Shown here piece by piece: positions 8,753 to 16,418 of a stretch of DNA of 54,314 nucleotides. Location: NCBI GenBank assembly GCA_938016265.1, contig CALLWB010000033.1, forward strand, positions 1-54,314, given 5' to 3'. Within the stretch, counting starts at the first letter, position 1, and each line of letters opens with the position of its first letter. This DNA is from an uncultured Saprospiraceae bacterium. Lineage in GTDB: Bacteria > Bacteroidota > Bacteroidia > Chitinophagales > Saprospiraceae. The translations under genes were made by a program, and so were the position numbers. A model generated the notes under the pieces. The model saw only the letters and a program-made list of their open reading frames with translations. It had not been told where the DNA came from and searched no databases.

Positions 8753-10540
8753 ATGCCAGGAAACAGCGAGCCTCAAAAGCCTATGATTCGGCTTTTTCAA
8801 TACCTACGTTCCTACTATCCTCAATTGGCATTTGCCTCTTCGTCGAGTATTTTAAATAAGGTGCTGGACTTAATGCCACCGATTATGGTGGGCTGGATCA
8901 TCGATACGGTGAGTGGAAATTCGCCCCGCTGGATTGAATCCTTGATGGGGACAAGCGACAATTGGTCGATCGCTATATTTTGTGCCCTTCTGATTCTTGT
9001 CATATTTGGACTGGAAAGCTTTTTTGAATGGTTGTACAAGCTCAAATTTATGCAGCTGGCTCAAAAAGTTCAAAACGACATTCGGGTAGACACTTACAAA
9101 AAACTTCAGGACCGAGAAATTGCCTATTTTGAAGAAGAACGTACGGGCAATCTGATGTCTATGATGAATAATGACGTCAATCAACTAGAACGATTTCTAA
9201 ATACCGGCTTCAATGATCTAATCCAGCTCGCCGTACTTTTCATTTTTGCAAGCATTACCATTTGGATGGTTTCCTGGGAAATGGCTGTTATTGGAATGCT
9301 GCCTATTCCATTTATGCTAGTCGGCAGTTTTTATTATCAACGAAAGATTTCGCCGCACTATAAAAAAGTAAGAGAAGCCGTTGGTGATATCAGCAACCGC
9401 CTTGAAAACAACATCTCTGGGATTCAGGTCATCAAAAGTTTTACCGCAGAAAAATTTGAAGCAGATCGTGTAAAACAAACCTCAGATCACTACGAAAAAG
9501 TAAACTTTGGTGCCATTCGCCTAAGCGCAATTTTTATCCCAGTCATACGAATGCTAATCGCTTTGGGTATGGCAGGAGCAATGTTGTTGGGGGCATACTG
9601 GATTTTGAATGGCTCCGGGAAAATTACTGTTGGCGAATTGACCTTTTTTGCAATGATGATCCAACGATTGTTATGGCCAGTGACTAGACTTGGGCAAGTG
9701 TTTGATGCCTTTGAGCGAGCGAGAGCAAGCGCCCGACGGATATTCGGATTAATGGATTCACCTAATCAATTGCCTGATGCCGAAGATCCGGTGGCCATTG
9801 ATACAGTGAAGGGCAAGGTCTCCTTTGAGGATGTCCATTTTCAATACGGCAACGGGACAACCATCCTCAATGGACTTTCATTCAATATTCAACCCGGCGA
9901 AACCATTGGATTTGCAGGCACAACAGGCGCTGGCAAAACAACCATTGTCAAATTGCTCCTTCGACTGTATGACATCACAGCAGGCCGCGTGACTGTAGAC
10001 AGCCATGACATCAGATCGCTTACAAAAGCAGATCTTCGAAAAAATATAGCATTGGTCAGCCAGGAAGTCTATCTGTTTCACGGTACGATTCGTGAAAATA
10101 TTGCCTACAGTATGGAGCAGGCGAGCGAAGAGCAGATTATTGAAGCCACCAAAAAAGCAGAACTGCACGAGTTTATCCATTCCTTGAAAGATGGCTACGA
10201 CACCTTGGTCGGTGAACGCGGCATCAAATTGTCCGGTGGCCAACGCCAGCGATTGAGTCTGGCACGAGCTATATTAAAAGACGCGCCAATCCTGATCCTT
10301 GACGAAGCTACGAGCTCTGTCGATACTGAAACGGAACGTGCGATCCAGAAAAATCTCAACAAACTGACCCAGGGGAAAACGGCCCTTGTGGTTGCACACA
10401 GATTGTCTACAATAAGAAACGCCGATCGAATTTTCATCTTGGACAAAGGGCAAATTGCAGAAGCAGGTACGCATGAAGAATTGCTGTCTAAGAATGGAAT
10501 TTACGCAGGGCTTTGGGATGTCCAAATTGGCAAACTCTGA
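8753..10540 (+). CDS. ABC exporter, fused permease and ATPase
   Basis: A 595-residue half-transporter. Residues 1-330 form the six-helix type I exporter membrane domain, with the coupling-helix region FEEERTGNLMSMMNNDVNQL. Residues 345-595 form the ATPase: Walker A GTTGAGKTT (about 389-397), Q-loop VSQEVYLFHGTIRENIAY, signature LSGGQRQRLSLARA (about 493), Walker B ILILDEATSSVD and the H-loop VVAHRLSTI. All catalytic residues are present. It should homodimerise in the inner membrane and export lipid, drug or peptide. It belongs to the MsbA/multidrug-type subfamily by layout, but the substrate cannot be read from the sequence. The gene ends before the first intergenic repeat. Confidence 0.93.
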   Translation: MPGNSEPQKPMIRLFQYLRSYYPQLAFASSSSILNKVLDLMPPIMVGWIIDTVSGNSPRWIESLMGTSDNWSIAIFCALLILVIFGLESFFEWLYKLKFMQLAQKVQNDIRVDTYKKLQDREIAYFEEERTGNLMSMMNNDVNQLERFLNTGFNDLIQLAVLFIFASITIWMVSWEMAVIGMLPIPFMLVGSFYYQRKISPHYKKVREAVGDISNRLENNISGIQVIKSFTAEKFEADRVKQTSDHYEKVNFGAIRLSAIFIPVIRMLIALGMAGAMLLGAYWILNGSGKITVGELTFFAMMIQRLLWPVTRLGQVFDAFERARASARRIFGLMDSPNQLPDAEDPVAIDTVKGKVSFEDVHFQYGNGTTILNGLSFNIQPGETIGFAGTTGAGKTTIVKLLLRLYDITAGRVTVDSHDIRSLTKADLRKNIALVSQEVYLFHGTIRENIAYSMEQASEEQIIEATKKAELHEFIHSLKDGYDTLVGERGIKLSGGQRQRLSLARAILKDAPILILDEATSSVDTETERAIQKNLNKLTQGKTALVVAHRLSTIRNADRIFILDKGQIAEAGTHEELLSKNGIYAGLWDVQIGKL

Positions 10541-10587
10541 TTGGTAGTAGATTCCTTTATGATCACCTAGCGTTTGGGTGAAAATCC

Positions 10588-10660
10588 CCAAAGTGATGGA
10601 ACCGCAACGCCAGCTTCACCCTATACGATCCTCCCTGTGCGATAAAACTTTGCGTTTAAA
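10588..10660 (+). repeat. Intergenic repeat with AAGTGATGG core, copy A
   Basis: The core CCAAAGTGATGGAACCGCAA begins at 10589. TACGATCC (10624-10631) and GCGATAAAAC...TTGCGTTTAAAAAA follow. It aligns with 35796-35900 and 39455-39500. It lies about 50 bp after the ABC transporter stop, before the convergent GSCFA gene. See findings. Confidence 0.6.
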
Positions 10661-10707
10661 AAAGACCTCAGAAGAGTCTATCCCAAACGATAAATTTGCG
10701 CCAATTT

Positions 10708-11682
10708 CTAAGAAAAAAAATCAAGATCTTCCTTAAAATCCAAGTCGGGATTCTCCGCTGCCAATTTCCTAGCTAATCCAACATGTTGCTCCCGAAAACG
10801 ACGATGCTCCTCCGAAAGCAGGTCAATAGGACGGTGTTGTCTGGCAGAGGCTAGTTTTCTCAGGTCTTTAAGCAGGGCTGTACTCTTAATAGAGAAATAT
10901 TGTTGTTGGAATTTTTCATAAACATAATCGATCGCTACCTGAGTTGGATGCGCCATGTCTTCCTTGAAAAACCGATAGTCCCTCAAATCATCCATGACCA
11001 ATTCATAGGCAGGAAAATAACTGACATAAGACAGCAGACTACTCATCTGATCGGCAGCAAGCAGGAGTGCGGCTTTGCTTCTGTTGCTTTCCACTAGTCC
11101 ATCGCGGAGATATCTTACGGGGCTAACCGTCAGGATAACCTGTAGTTTTTTGTTGACCCGTTTTAACTGCTCTATGGCAGGCATCAAGGTGCCAGTGATT
11201 TCAGTTAGGGAAAGTCGTTTTCTCACAAATTCTTGGGTTGGAAGCCGATGGCAATTCGCAACGATCTGTTTTGTAGGCTGATGGTAATAATAATGCGCCG
11301 TCCCAAGAGTAATAATCAAGAAATCCAGGTCTTTAACTAATTGGTGGGAGGTATTAATCTCTTTATTTATTGTTTTCAAACATGCCGCTTTGTCCGAATT
11401 TGAATAAGAGCCATGGTGGTCAAAACTATTCCATTTTCCTTCATGAAAAAAAATATCTTGTTGCATCAATGCATAATCGTTGATGATATATTTAATGGAT
11501 TTGCTTATAGATGCAGGATTGTAAATAATGCCGAATGGATTAATAGCGGTATAAAATTTGTCTCTTTGAAGGCAGCCTCCAATATTTGTTGTGAAACAAG
11601 AGCCCATGCAAAGTATCCTTGAATGGTGAGTTATAGCTTGTACCGGAGCGTTTAATTTTATATTTGTACGAAATTTTGACAT
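10708..11682 (-). CDS. GSCFA domain-containing protein
   Basis: A 324-residue protein with the family-naming motif in MGSCFTTNIGG (residues about 27-37). Other marks are NPFGIIYNPASI, DFLIITLGTAHYY and LTVSPVRYLRDGLVESNRSK, followed by a late FKEDMAHPTQVAIDYVYEKF. The GSCFA family resembles SGNH/GDSL-type hydrolases: the Ser of GSC would be the nucleophile and the late H of MAHPT the catalytic His. The substrate is unknown. No signal peptide is seen. It faces the ABC exporter gene, and its upstream side opens into the region before the small lipoprotein. Confidence 0.87.
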   Translation of the reverse strand: MSKFRTNIKLNAPVQAITHHSRILCMGSCFTTNIGGCLQRDKFYTAINPFGIIYNPASISKSIKYIINDYALMQQDIFFHEGKWNSFDHHGSYSNSDKAACLKTINKEINTSHQLVKDLDFLIITLGTAHYYYHQPTKQIVANCHRLPTQEFVRKRLSLTEITGTLMPAIEQLKRVNKKLQVILTVSPVRYLRDGLVESNRSKAALLLAADQMSSLLSYVSYFPAYELVMDDLRDYRFFKEDMAHPTQVAIDYVYEKFQQQYFSIKSTALLKDLRKLASARQHRPIDLLSEEHRRFREQHVGLARKLAAENPDLDFKEDLDFFS

Positions 11683-11889
11683 TGTTAACAGGTTGTTAAG
11701 AATTGGAATGGTTCTTGAAGAGAGAATCGCATTATCACATTATGTATTTTTTATTCGGCCAGATGGTTAATTACTGCCAAAGTTAGTAATTATTCTATTT
11801 GAAGGTAGAAACTATTTTTGGGATAATTCTGGCTTCTAATTTTGGGAGTCAATAATGCATTTTTTTTGACCTATCAAAACTTTATTATT

Positions 11890-12138
11890 ATGAAAAAGAA
11901 CTTATTAAAAGGTTTCGCGGCACTAGCAGTAGTTGCTATTTTACTTCCTTCTTGTAAAAAAGCAGTTAAATGTACAAACATTGCTATTGATATCAGTAAT
12001 GCACAATCTGCTTATATTGCAGATGATTCTGAAGCAAACTGCATTGCTTACCGTGATGAACTTCAAAGAGGAATTGACAAGTGTGATGACAGCGCTTCTG
12101 TTTACACTGAAACAAGAAACGATCTTTCTTGTCTATAA
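11890..12138 (+). CDS. Small cysteine-containing lipoprotein
   Basis: An 82-residue protein. ATG 11890 gives a typical lipoprotein signal (LKGFAALAVVAILLPSC); the upstream TTG at 11842 would only add an unnatural N-terminal extension. The mature part has four further cysteines, at CTN, NCIAY, KCDD and SCL, and is acidic. Disulfide pairing after export is likely. No family is recognised. The gene is followed 22 bp later by a perfect 15-bp terminator, so it is a separate, possibly strongly expressed unit. Confidence 0.7.
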   Translation: MKKNLLKGFAALAVVAILLPSCKKAVKCTNIAIDISNAQSAYIADDSEANCIAYRDELQRGIDKCDDSASVYTETRNDLSCL

Positions 12139-12160
12139 GAAATTCGTTTTACTAAAAGTA

Positions 12161-12196
12161 AAAAAGCTGTTCCGACTTGTCGGAACAGCTTTTTTT
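12161..12196 (+). terminator. Strong intrinsic terminator
   Basis: A perfect 15-bp stem (12161-12175 with 12180-12194), loop CTTG, running into a T tract at 12190-12196. The A tract on the left arm makes it potentially bidirectional, which would also serve the convergent acs gene ending at 12302. Confidence 0.9.
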
Positions 12197-12301
12197 ATTT
12201 CCTATTATATAAATGGTTTAAGTCGCCAAAATCAGGTAATTGGTCAATGGTAATAAGTATTACCCTACTTTCTACCACCAATAGATAAGCCTAAAGTTGG
12301 G

Positions 12302-14200
12302 CTAAATCACACTATTCTTTATGTCTTCTACAATTTGTGGGTCCAGCAAAGTACTGGTATCTCCTAGATTTGAAGTGTCTCCAGAAGCAATTTTTCGAAG
12401 TATCCGTCTCATTATTTTTCCTGAGCGAGTTTTGGGGAGCCCTTTCACCAATTGAATCTTGTCTGGTTTAGCGATGGGCCCAATCTCTTTGGTTACTACT
12501 TGTAGTATTTCCTTACGGAATTCTTCCTCATTTACGGAGTCGTCAAGTGCAATGACATAGCCATAAATGCCCTGTCCCTTTATGTCGTGCGGGTATCCAA
12601 CTACTGCAGATTCTACCACATTAGGGTGCTGGTTGATCGCGTTCTCGACTTCTGCTGTCCCCATCCGGTGCCCCGATACATTGATGACGTCATCTACCCG
12701 TCCGATTATTCGATAATGCCCATCTTTGTCTCTCCGACAGCCATCACCCGTGAAATATAGGTTGTCGAAAGCAGAAAAATAGACTGTCCGACAGCGCTCA
12801 TGATCTCCCCAAGTAGTCCGAATCATTGAAGGCCATGGAAATTTTACACAAAGTAAACCCTCCACGTCATTTTCATGGATCTCCTCACCAGCGGCATTGA
12901 CCAAAATGGGTTGTATTCCCGGCAAGGGCTGCATCGCAAAACAAGGTTTCAAAGGTTCCGTTATTCCAGGTAACGGAGTGATCATGATGCCACCTGTTTC
13001 TGTTTGCCACCAGGTATCTACTATTGGCGAATTGCCTTTTCCTATCTTTTCGTTGTACCAATTCCAGGCCTCCTCGTTGATTGGTTCACCTACTGATCCG
13101 AGTACTTTTAGAGACGAAAGATCATAGGGTTCTACAAATTGATCTCCTTTTGCCATAAGTGCCCGAATTGCAGTAGGGGCAGTATAAAAAATATTGACTT
13201 TATGTTTTTCGCATAGGTCCCAAAACCTCCCCGCATCAGGGTAAGTTGGTACTCCTTCAAACATGATCGTTGTTGCTCCTGCGAGCAGCGGGCCATATAT
13301 AATGTAGGAATGACCAGTTATCCAGCCAATGTCGGCCGTACACCAATACACATCATCTTCGTCATACTGGAATACATTTTCGAACGAGTATTTTGTGTAT
13401 ATCATATATCCGCCACAAGTATGAACAACTCCTTTGGGTTTTCCCGTAGATCCAGAGGTGTATAGAATAAACAAGGTGTCTTCTGATTCCATCACTTCTG
13501 CGTCGAATTGATCAGATTTGCCAGCTAGTTCGTCGTGCCACCATTTGTCTCTGCCCTCTTTCATGGTGACCTCGGTGCCTGTTCGTTTGCAGACGATGAC
13601 TGTTTGAATGGTATCGCACCCTTTGTTAAGTGCGTCATCTACTACTTGTTTGACTGGGATGGTTTTTTTTCCTCGGAAGTTGCCATCGGAAGTAAGCACC
13701 ATTTTGCAGTCAGAGTCCTTGATTCTATCTGCTAGTGCGGTGGCGGAAAATCCTGCAAACACGACAGAATGGATGGCTCCAATTCTTGCACAAGCGAGCA
13801 CCCCGATTGCCAATTCTGGTACCATCGGCATGTAAAAACAAATCCGGTCTCCCTTTTCTATGCCGTTTGCTTTGAGTACGTTAGCGAAGCGGCAAACTTC
13901 AGCATGAAGTTGCTTGTAGGTATATTTTATTGCTGGATCTTTAGGATCATTTGGCTCCCAGAGTAGGGCGACTTTGTCTCCTCTAGTATCCAGATGACGG
14001 TCAAGGCAATTTTCTGTAATATTTAATTGCCCTCCAGAAAACCATTTTACATCTGGTTTTTTGAAGTCCCAGTCCAGAACATTATCCCATTTTTTATGCC
14101 ATTGGAATGTTTCAGCTTGTTGTTCCCAGAAGGATTCTGGATTTTCTACAGATTGTCGATAGGCCTCAAGATATTGGGCGTGTGTTTTAATTCTACTCAT
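12302..14200 (-). CDS. acs: Acetyl-CoA synthetase
   Basis: A 632-residue AMP-forming acetate:CoA ligase, close to the usual length of about 650. It activates acetate to acetyl-AMP and then acetyl-CoA in the cytoplasm. Seen: the N-terminal ACAS domain (ESFWEQQAETFQWHKKWDNV), P-loop YTSGSTGKPKG at 247-257, the substrate-pocket region DTWWQTETGG, the hinge region RIIGRVDDVINVSGHRMGT and the catalytic C-terminal lysine in PKTRSGKIMRR (Lys595). That lysine is the one acetylated for regulation in studied homologues. The start ATG at 14200 fits the family. It is monocistronic; the sigma gene diverges from it 249 bp away. Confidence 0.96.
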   Translation of the reverse strand: MSRIKTHAQYLEAYRQSVENPESFWEQQAETFQWHKKWDNVLDWDFKKPDVKWFSGGQLNITENCLDRHLDTRGDKVALLWEPNDPKDPAIKYTYKQLHAEVCRFANVLKANGIEKGDRICFYMPMVPELAIGVLACARIGAIHSVVFAGFSATALADRIKDSDCKMVLTSDGNFRGKKTIPVKQVVDDALNKGCDTIQTVIVCKRTGTEVTMKEGRDKWWHDELAGKSDQFDAEVMESEDTLFILYTSGSTGKPKGVVHTCGGYMIYTKYSFENVFQYDEDDVYWCTADIGWITGHSYIIYGPLLAGATTIMFEGVPTYPDAGRFWDLCEKHKVNIFYTAPTAIRALMAKGDQFVEPYDLSSLKVLGSVGEPINEEAWNWYNEKIGKGNSPIVDTWWQTETGGIMITPLPGITEPLKPCFAMQPLPGIQPILVNAAGEEIHENDVEGLLCVKFPWPSMIRTTWGDHERCRTVYFSAFDNLYFTGDGCRRDKDGHYRIIGRVDDVINVSGHRMGTAEVENAINQHPNVVESAVVGYPHDIKGQGIYGYVIALDDSVNEEEFRKEILQVVTKEIGPIAKPDKIQLVKGLPKTRSGKIMRRILRKIASGDTSNLGDTSTLLDPQIVEDIKNSVI

Positions 14201-14449
14201 TCCAGGATTTATCTAGGTTAACAAATGGATAGTAATTTATAAAAAATTATAGAATTTTTTATCAAGGGATAAAAATTAGAATTGGAGATTCTTTTTGCTT
14301 ATTTGGGAAATAATTTGGAATTAGGGACCTATATTGCTTATTATTGGATTCGAATCCCTCCGCTCTAGAAGTAAAATATAGTGACGCTAACTTTTATTGA
14401 ACCTTTTTTATGCAAATCACGTAAAAAGGGATTAGTAATTTTACATACT

Positions 14450-15037
14450 ATGTCCCTTACGATAAATAAAAAACTGACATTGGAAAAGAAAGCACTTCAT
14501 AATAAGAATGAGGACTTCGATCTATGGCTGAAAGTCAAAGACGGAGATGAGTCTGCTTTCGAACAGTTTTATCTTGTTCATTTGAATATGCTTTATAATT
14601 ATGGAATGAAGCTGTGCAAAGACCAGGGACTTGTACAAGATTGCATTCAGGACTTGTTTATTACGATCTGGCAAACTAAAGGGAATTTGACATTAACCTC
14701 TTCTGTAAAATATTACTTGCTGCAAGCGCTAAGAAGGTTGATTTTTAGGAAACTTGACCAGAAAAAAAATCTGGTATTGGATGAAAGTGCATTTTTGGGA
14801 TCTAATCTAAGGTTGGTTGATGATAAAGAGGTTTTCTTAGACCAACCAAACCCTAAACTCAAAAGTATAAAGCAAGCTATAGGCTTTTTGCCGAAACGGC
14901 AAAGAGAGGCATTGTTTCTTAAGTACTATGAAAATTTTGATTACGAAGAAATCGCTTCTATTATGTCTATACAAGTCTCGGCGGTCTATAAATTAGTCTC
15001 TGCAGGAATAAAAAAGCTTCGTTCTGGAGCTAAGTAA
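14450..15037 (+). CDS. ECF-type RNA polymerase sigma factor
   Basis: A 195-residue sigma-70 family factor. The ATG at 14450 is chosen because the upstream extension to 14381 is not sigma-like. Region 2 is seen in ESAFEQFYLVHLNMLYNYGMK and DCIQDLFITIWQ, and region 4 in FLPKRQREALFLKYYENFDY followed by the helix-turn-helix EEIASIMSIQVSAVYKLVSA. Downstream lie a FecR-type anti-sigma and a TonB receptor with an STN domain, the classic cell-surface signalling arrangement. It presumably directs transcription of this locus when the receptor binds its ligand. An imperfect 6-bp hairpin at about 15057-15080 followed by a T run could terminate its transcript. Confidence 0.9.
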   Translation: MSLTINKKLTLEKKALHNKNEDFDLWLKVKDGDESAFEQFYLVHLNMLYNYGMKLCKDQGLVQDCIQDLFITIWQTKGNLTLTSSVKYYLLQALRRLIFRKLDQKKNLVLDESAFLGSNLRLVDDKEVFLDQPNPKLKSIKQAIGFLPKRQREALFLKYYENFDYEEIASIMSIQVSAVYKLVSAGIKKLRSGAK

Positions 15038-15348
15038 TAAAAAAATAATTTTTTTGAAGCCCCTGTTTTAAAGGGTTTGATAGGTTTTTTTAAAAAAAAG
15101 AAAATTTATTTTTAAAAAATGGGTAGAAATGAAAAATTGCTGCCTCTTATTACTGAAACAATTTGGATAGTGATTTAAATTTTTTTTAAAGAAATTATAA
15201 TTTACCCTATTATAGGTCCCTTACCCAAATCACCTACTCAGTCGGCAAATCTACCCGATTTAAAATTAAGCGCTTGTGTTTGTCTGTTTGACAGACTCAA
15301 GCGCTTGCCGACACTTTTATAATCTAACCCATGCTATAGCTTACAATC
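15038..15348. other. 311-bp spacer between sigma and fecR-like genes
   Basis: No gene was seen. It holds a weak terminator-like hairpin just after the sigma gene (about 15057-15080) and a strong nested hairpin (15241-15312, listed separately) near the fecR-like start. AGGGACCTATA upstream of the sigma gene (14323-14333) recurs in inverted form at 15211-15221. Confidence 0.5.
15241..15312 (+). promoter_or_regulatory. Nested hairpin in the leader of the fecR-like gene
   Basis: Three nested complementary pairs are visible. GTCGGCAA (15241-15248) pairs with TTGCCGAC (15305-15312), AAGCGCTTG (15268-15276) with CAAGCGCTT (15298-15306), and GTCTGT (15282-15287) with ACAGAC (15291-15296). The first two share two bases and could be alternatives. 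The element ends 36 bp before the fecR-like ATG and is followed by ACTTTTAT. It may be a terminator for the sigma transcript or an attenuator controlling fecR and the receptor. Confidence 0.6.
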
Positions 15349-16386
15349 ATGAACTATAAAGATTTTAATTCAGAGGATTTTATTAAAGATAAATTTTTTG
15401 TAAAGTGGATAAACGAACCTTGTAATGAAACGACAAGTTTTTGGACAAAATGGATAGAAGATAATCCTGACAAAAAAACGATAATTGACGAAGCCAGACA
15501 ATTTGTTGAAAATGTGGTTTTCGATATCGCTCCAGCCCCTGAAGGACTTGCCGATGAAATGTTCTCTAATATCAAGTCCTCCATTACCAACATAAGTACT
15601 ACCATCACTCGCCCGGAAACAGTCAAAACAAAAGCAACTTCCGCTAAAGTAGTCAATCTTTGGACCAAAAAACTTGTAGCGGCTGCAGTGATCGGAGTAA
15701 TGCTATTTGGAGCTACCTATATTATGTATCCCTGGAAAGTAAGCTACCAAACAGCTTTCGGTGAAACTGAAAAAGTAGAATTGCAAGACGGTTCTGTCGT
15801 TACGCTTCACGGAAATTCAAAATTGGTGGTGCAAGAAAAATGGGGTAAAAATTCAGTTCGTGAACTGACCTTTGAAGGCGAAGGAGTATTTGAAATAACG
15901 CAGACTCCCAAAACAGGCGCACGAAAATGTATTGTACGAACACCTAATGGAGCATTCATAGAAGTATTAGGTACCACATTTACAGTGACCACCTGGGACG
16001 AAGAAGTAGACGTCGTGTTGACAGAAGGAAAAGTAAACTTCACTGTACCTAAACTAGAAAATCAAACCACCGTTTTAGCTCCAGGTGAGAAAATCACCCT
16101 AAACAAAGATTCGAAACTTGTTAAAGAAAATGACGTAAATACAAATATCTACAATTCTTGGAAAAATGGCCGACTTACTTTCGATAAGACCCCTGTTTCT
16201 GAAATTGTAAGCCTTATTGAAAATGCACATGGCTACGACGTTATTGTAAGCAACAAAGAAATTTTAAACAAAGAAATATCTGGAACATTTAAAGAAGATG
16301 TTCCTACACTTTTAAAAGCATTAACTTTTGCATTTGACTTAAAAATTGAACAACTTAAGGAAAATCAAATATTGATAAATAAATAA
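15349..16386 (+). CDS. FecR-family anti-sigma factor / signal transducer
   Basis: A 345-residue single-pass inner-membrane protein. The cytoplasmic N-terminus (about 1-100) would bind the sigma factor. The membrane segment is at about 105-125 (LVAAAVIGVMLFGATYIMYP). The periplasmic FecR domain is seen in VELQDGSVVTLHGNSKLVV, EGEGVFEIT and GTTFTVTTWDEEVDVVLTEG. A C-terminal DUF4974-like secretin/STN-type domain begins near LTFDKTPVSEIVSLIENAHG. It relays receptor occupancy to the sigma factor encoded 311 bp upstream. The TonB receptor starts 32 bp downstream, so the two are probably co-transcribed. Confidence 0.92.
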   Translation: MNYKDFNSEDFIKDKFFVKWINEPCNETTSFWTKWIEDNPDKKTIIDEARQFVENVVFDIAPAPEGLADEMFSNIKSSITNISTTITRPETVKTKATSAKVVNLWTKKLVAAAVIGVMLFGATYIMYPWKVSYQTAFGETEKVELQDGSVVTLHGNSKLVVQEKWGKNSVRELTFEGEGVFEITQTPKTGARKCIVRTPNGAFIEVLGTTFTVTTWDEEVDVVLTEGKVNFTVPKLENQTTVLAPGEKITLNKDSKLVKENDVNTNIYNSWKNGRLTFDKTPVSEIVSLIENAHGYDVIVSNKEILNKEISGTFKEDVPTLLKALTFAFDLKIEQLKENQILINK

Positions 16387-16418
16387 GGAGTATTTATTAA
16401 TTAATTTGTAACCGTATT

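Noticed and set aside
14323-15221. An 11-bp inverted pair (AGGGACCTATA / TATAGGTCCCT) flanking the first sigma gene, as mobile-element ends
   Set aside because: One 11-bp inverted match in a region of about 1 kb is possible by chance, and nothing else suggests an inserted element.
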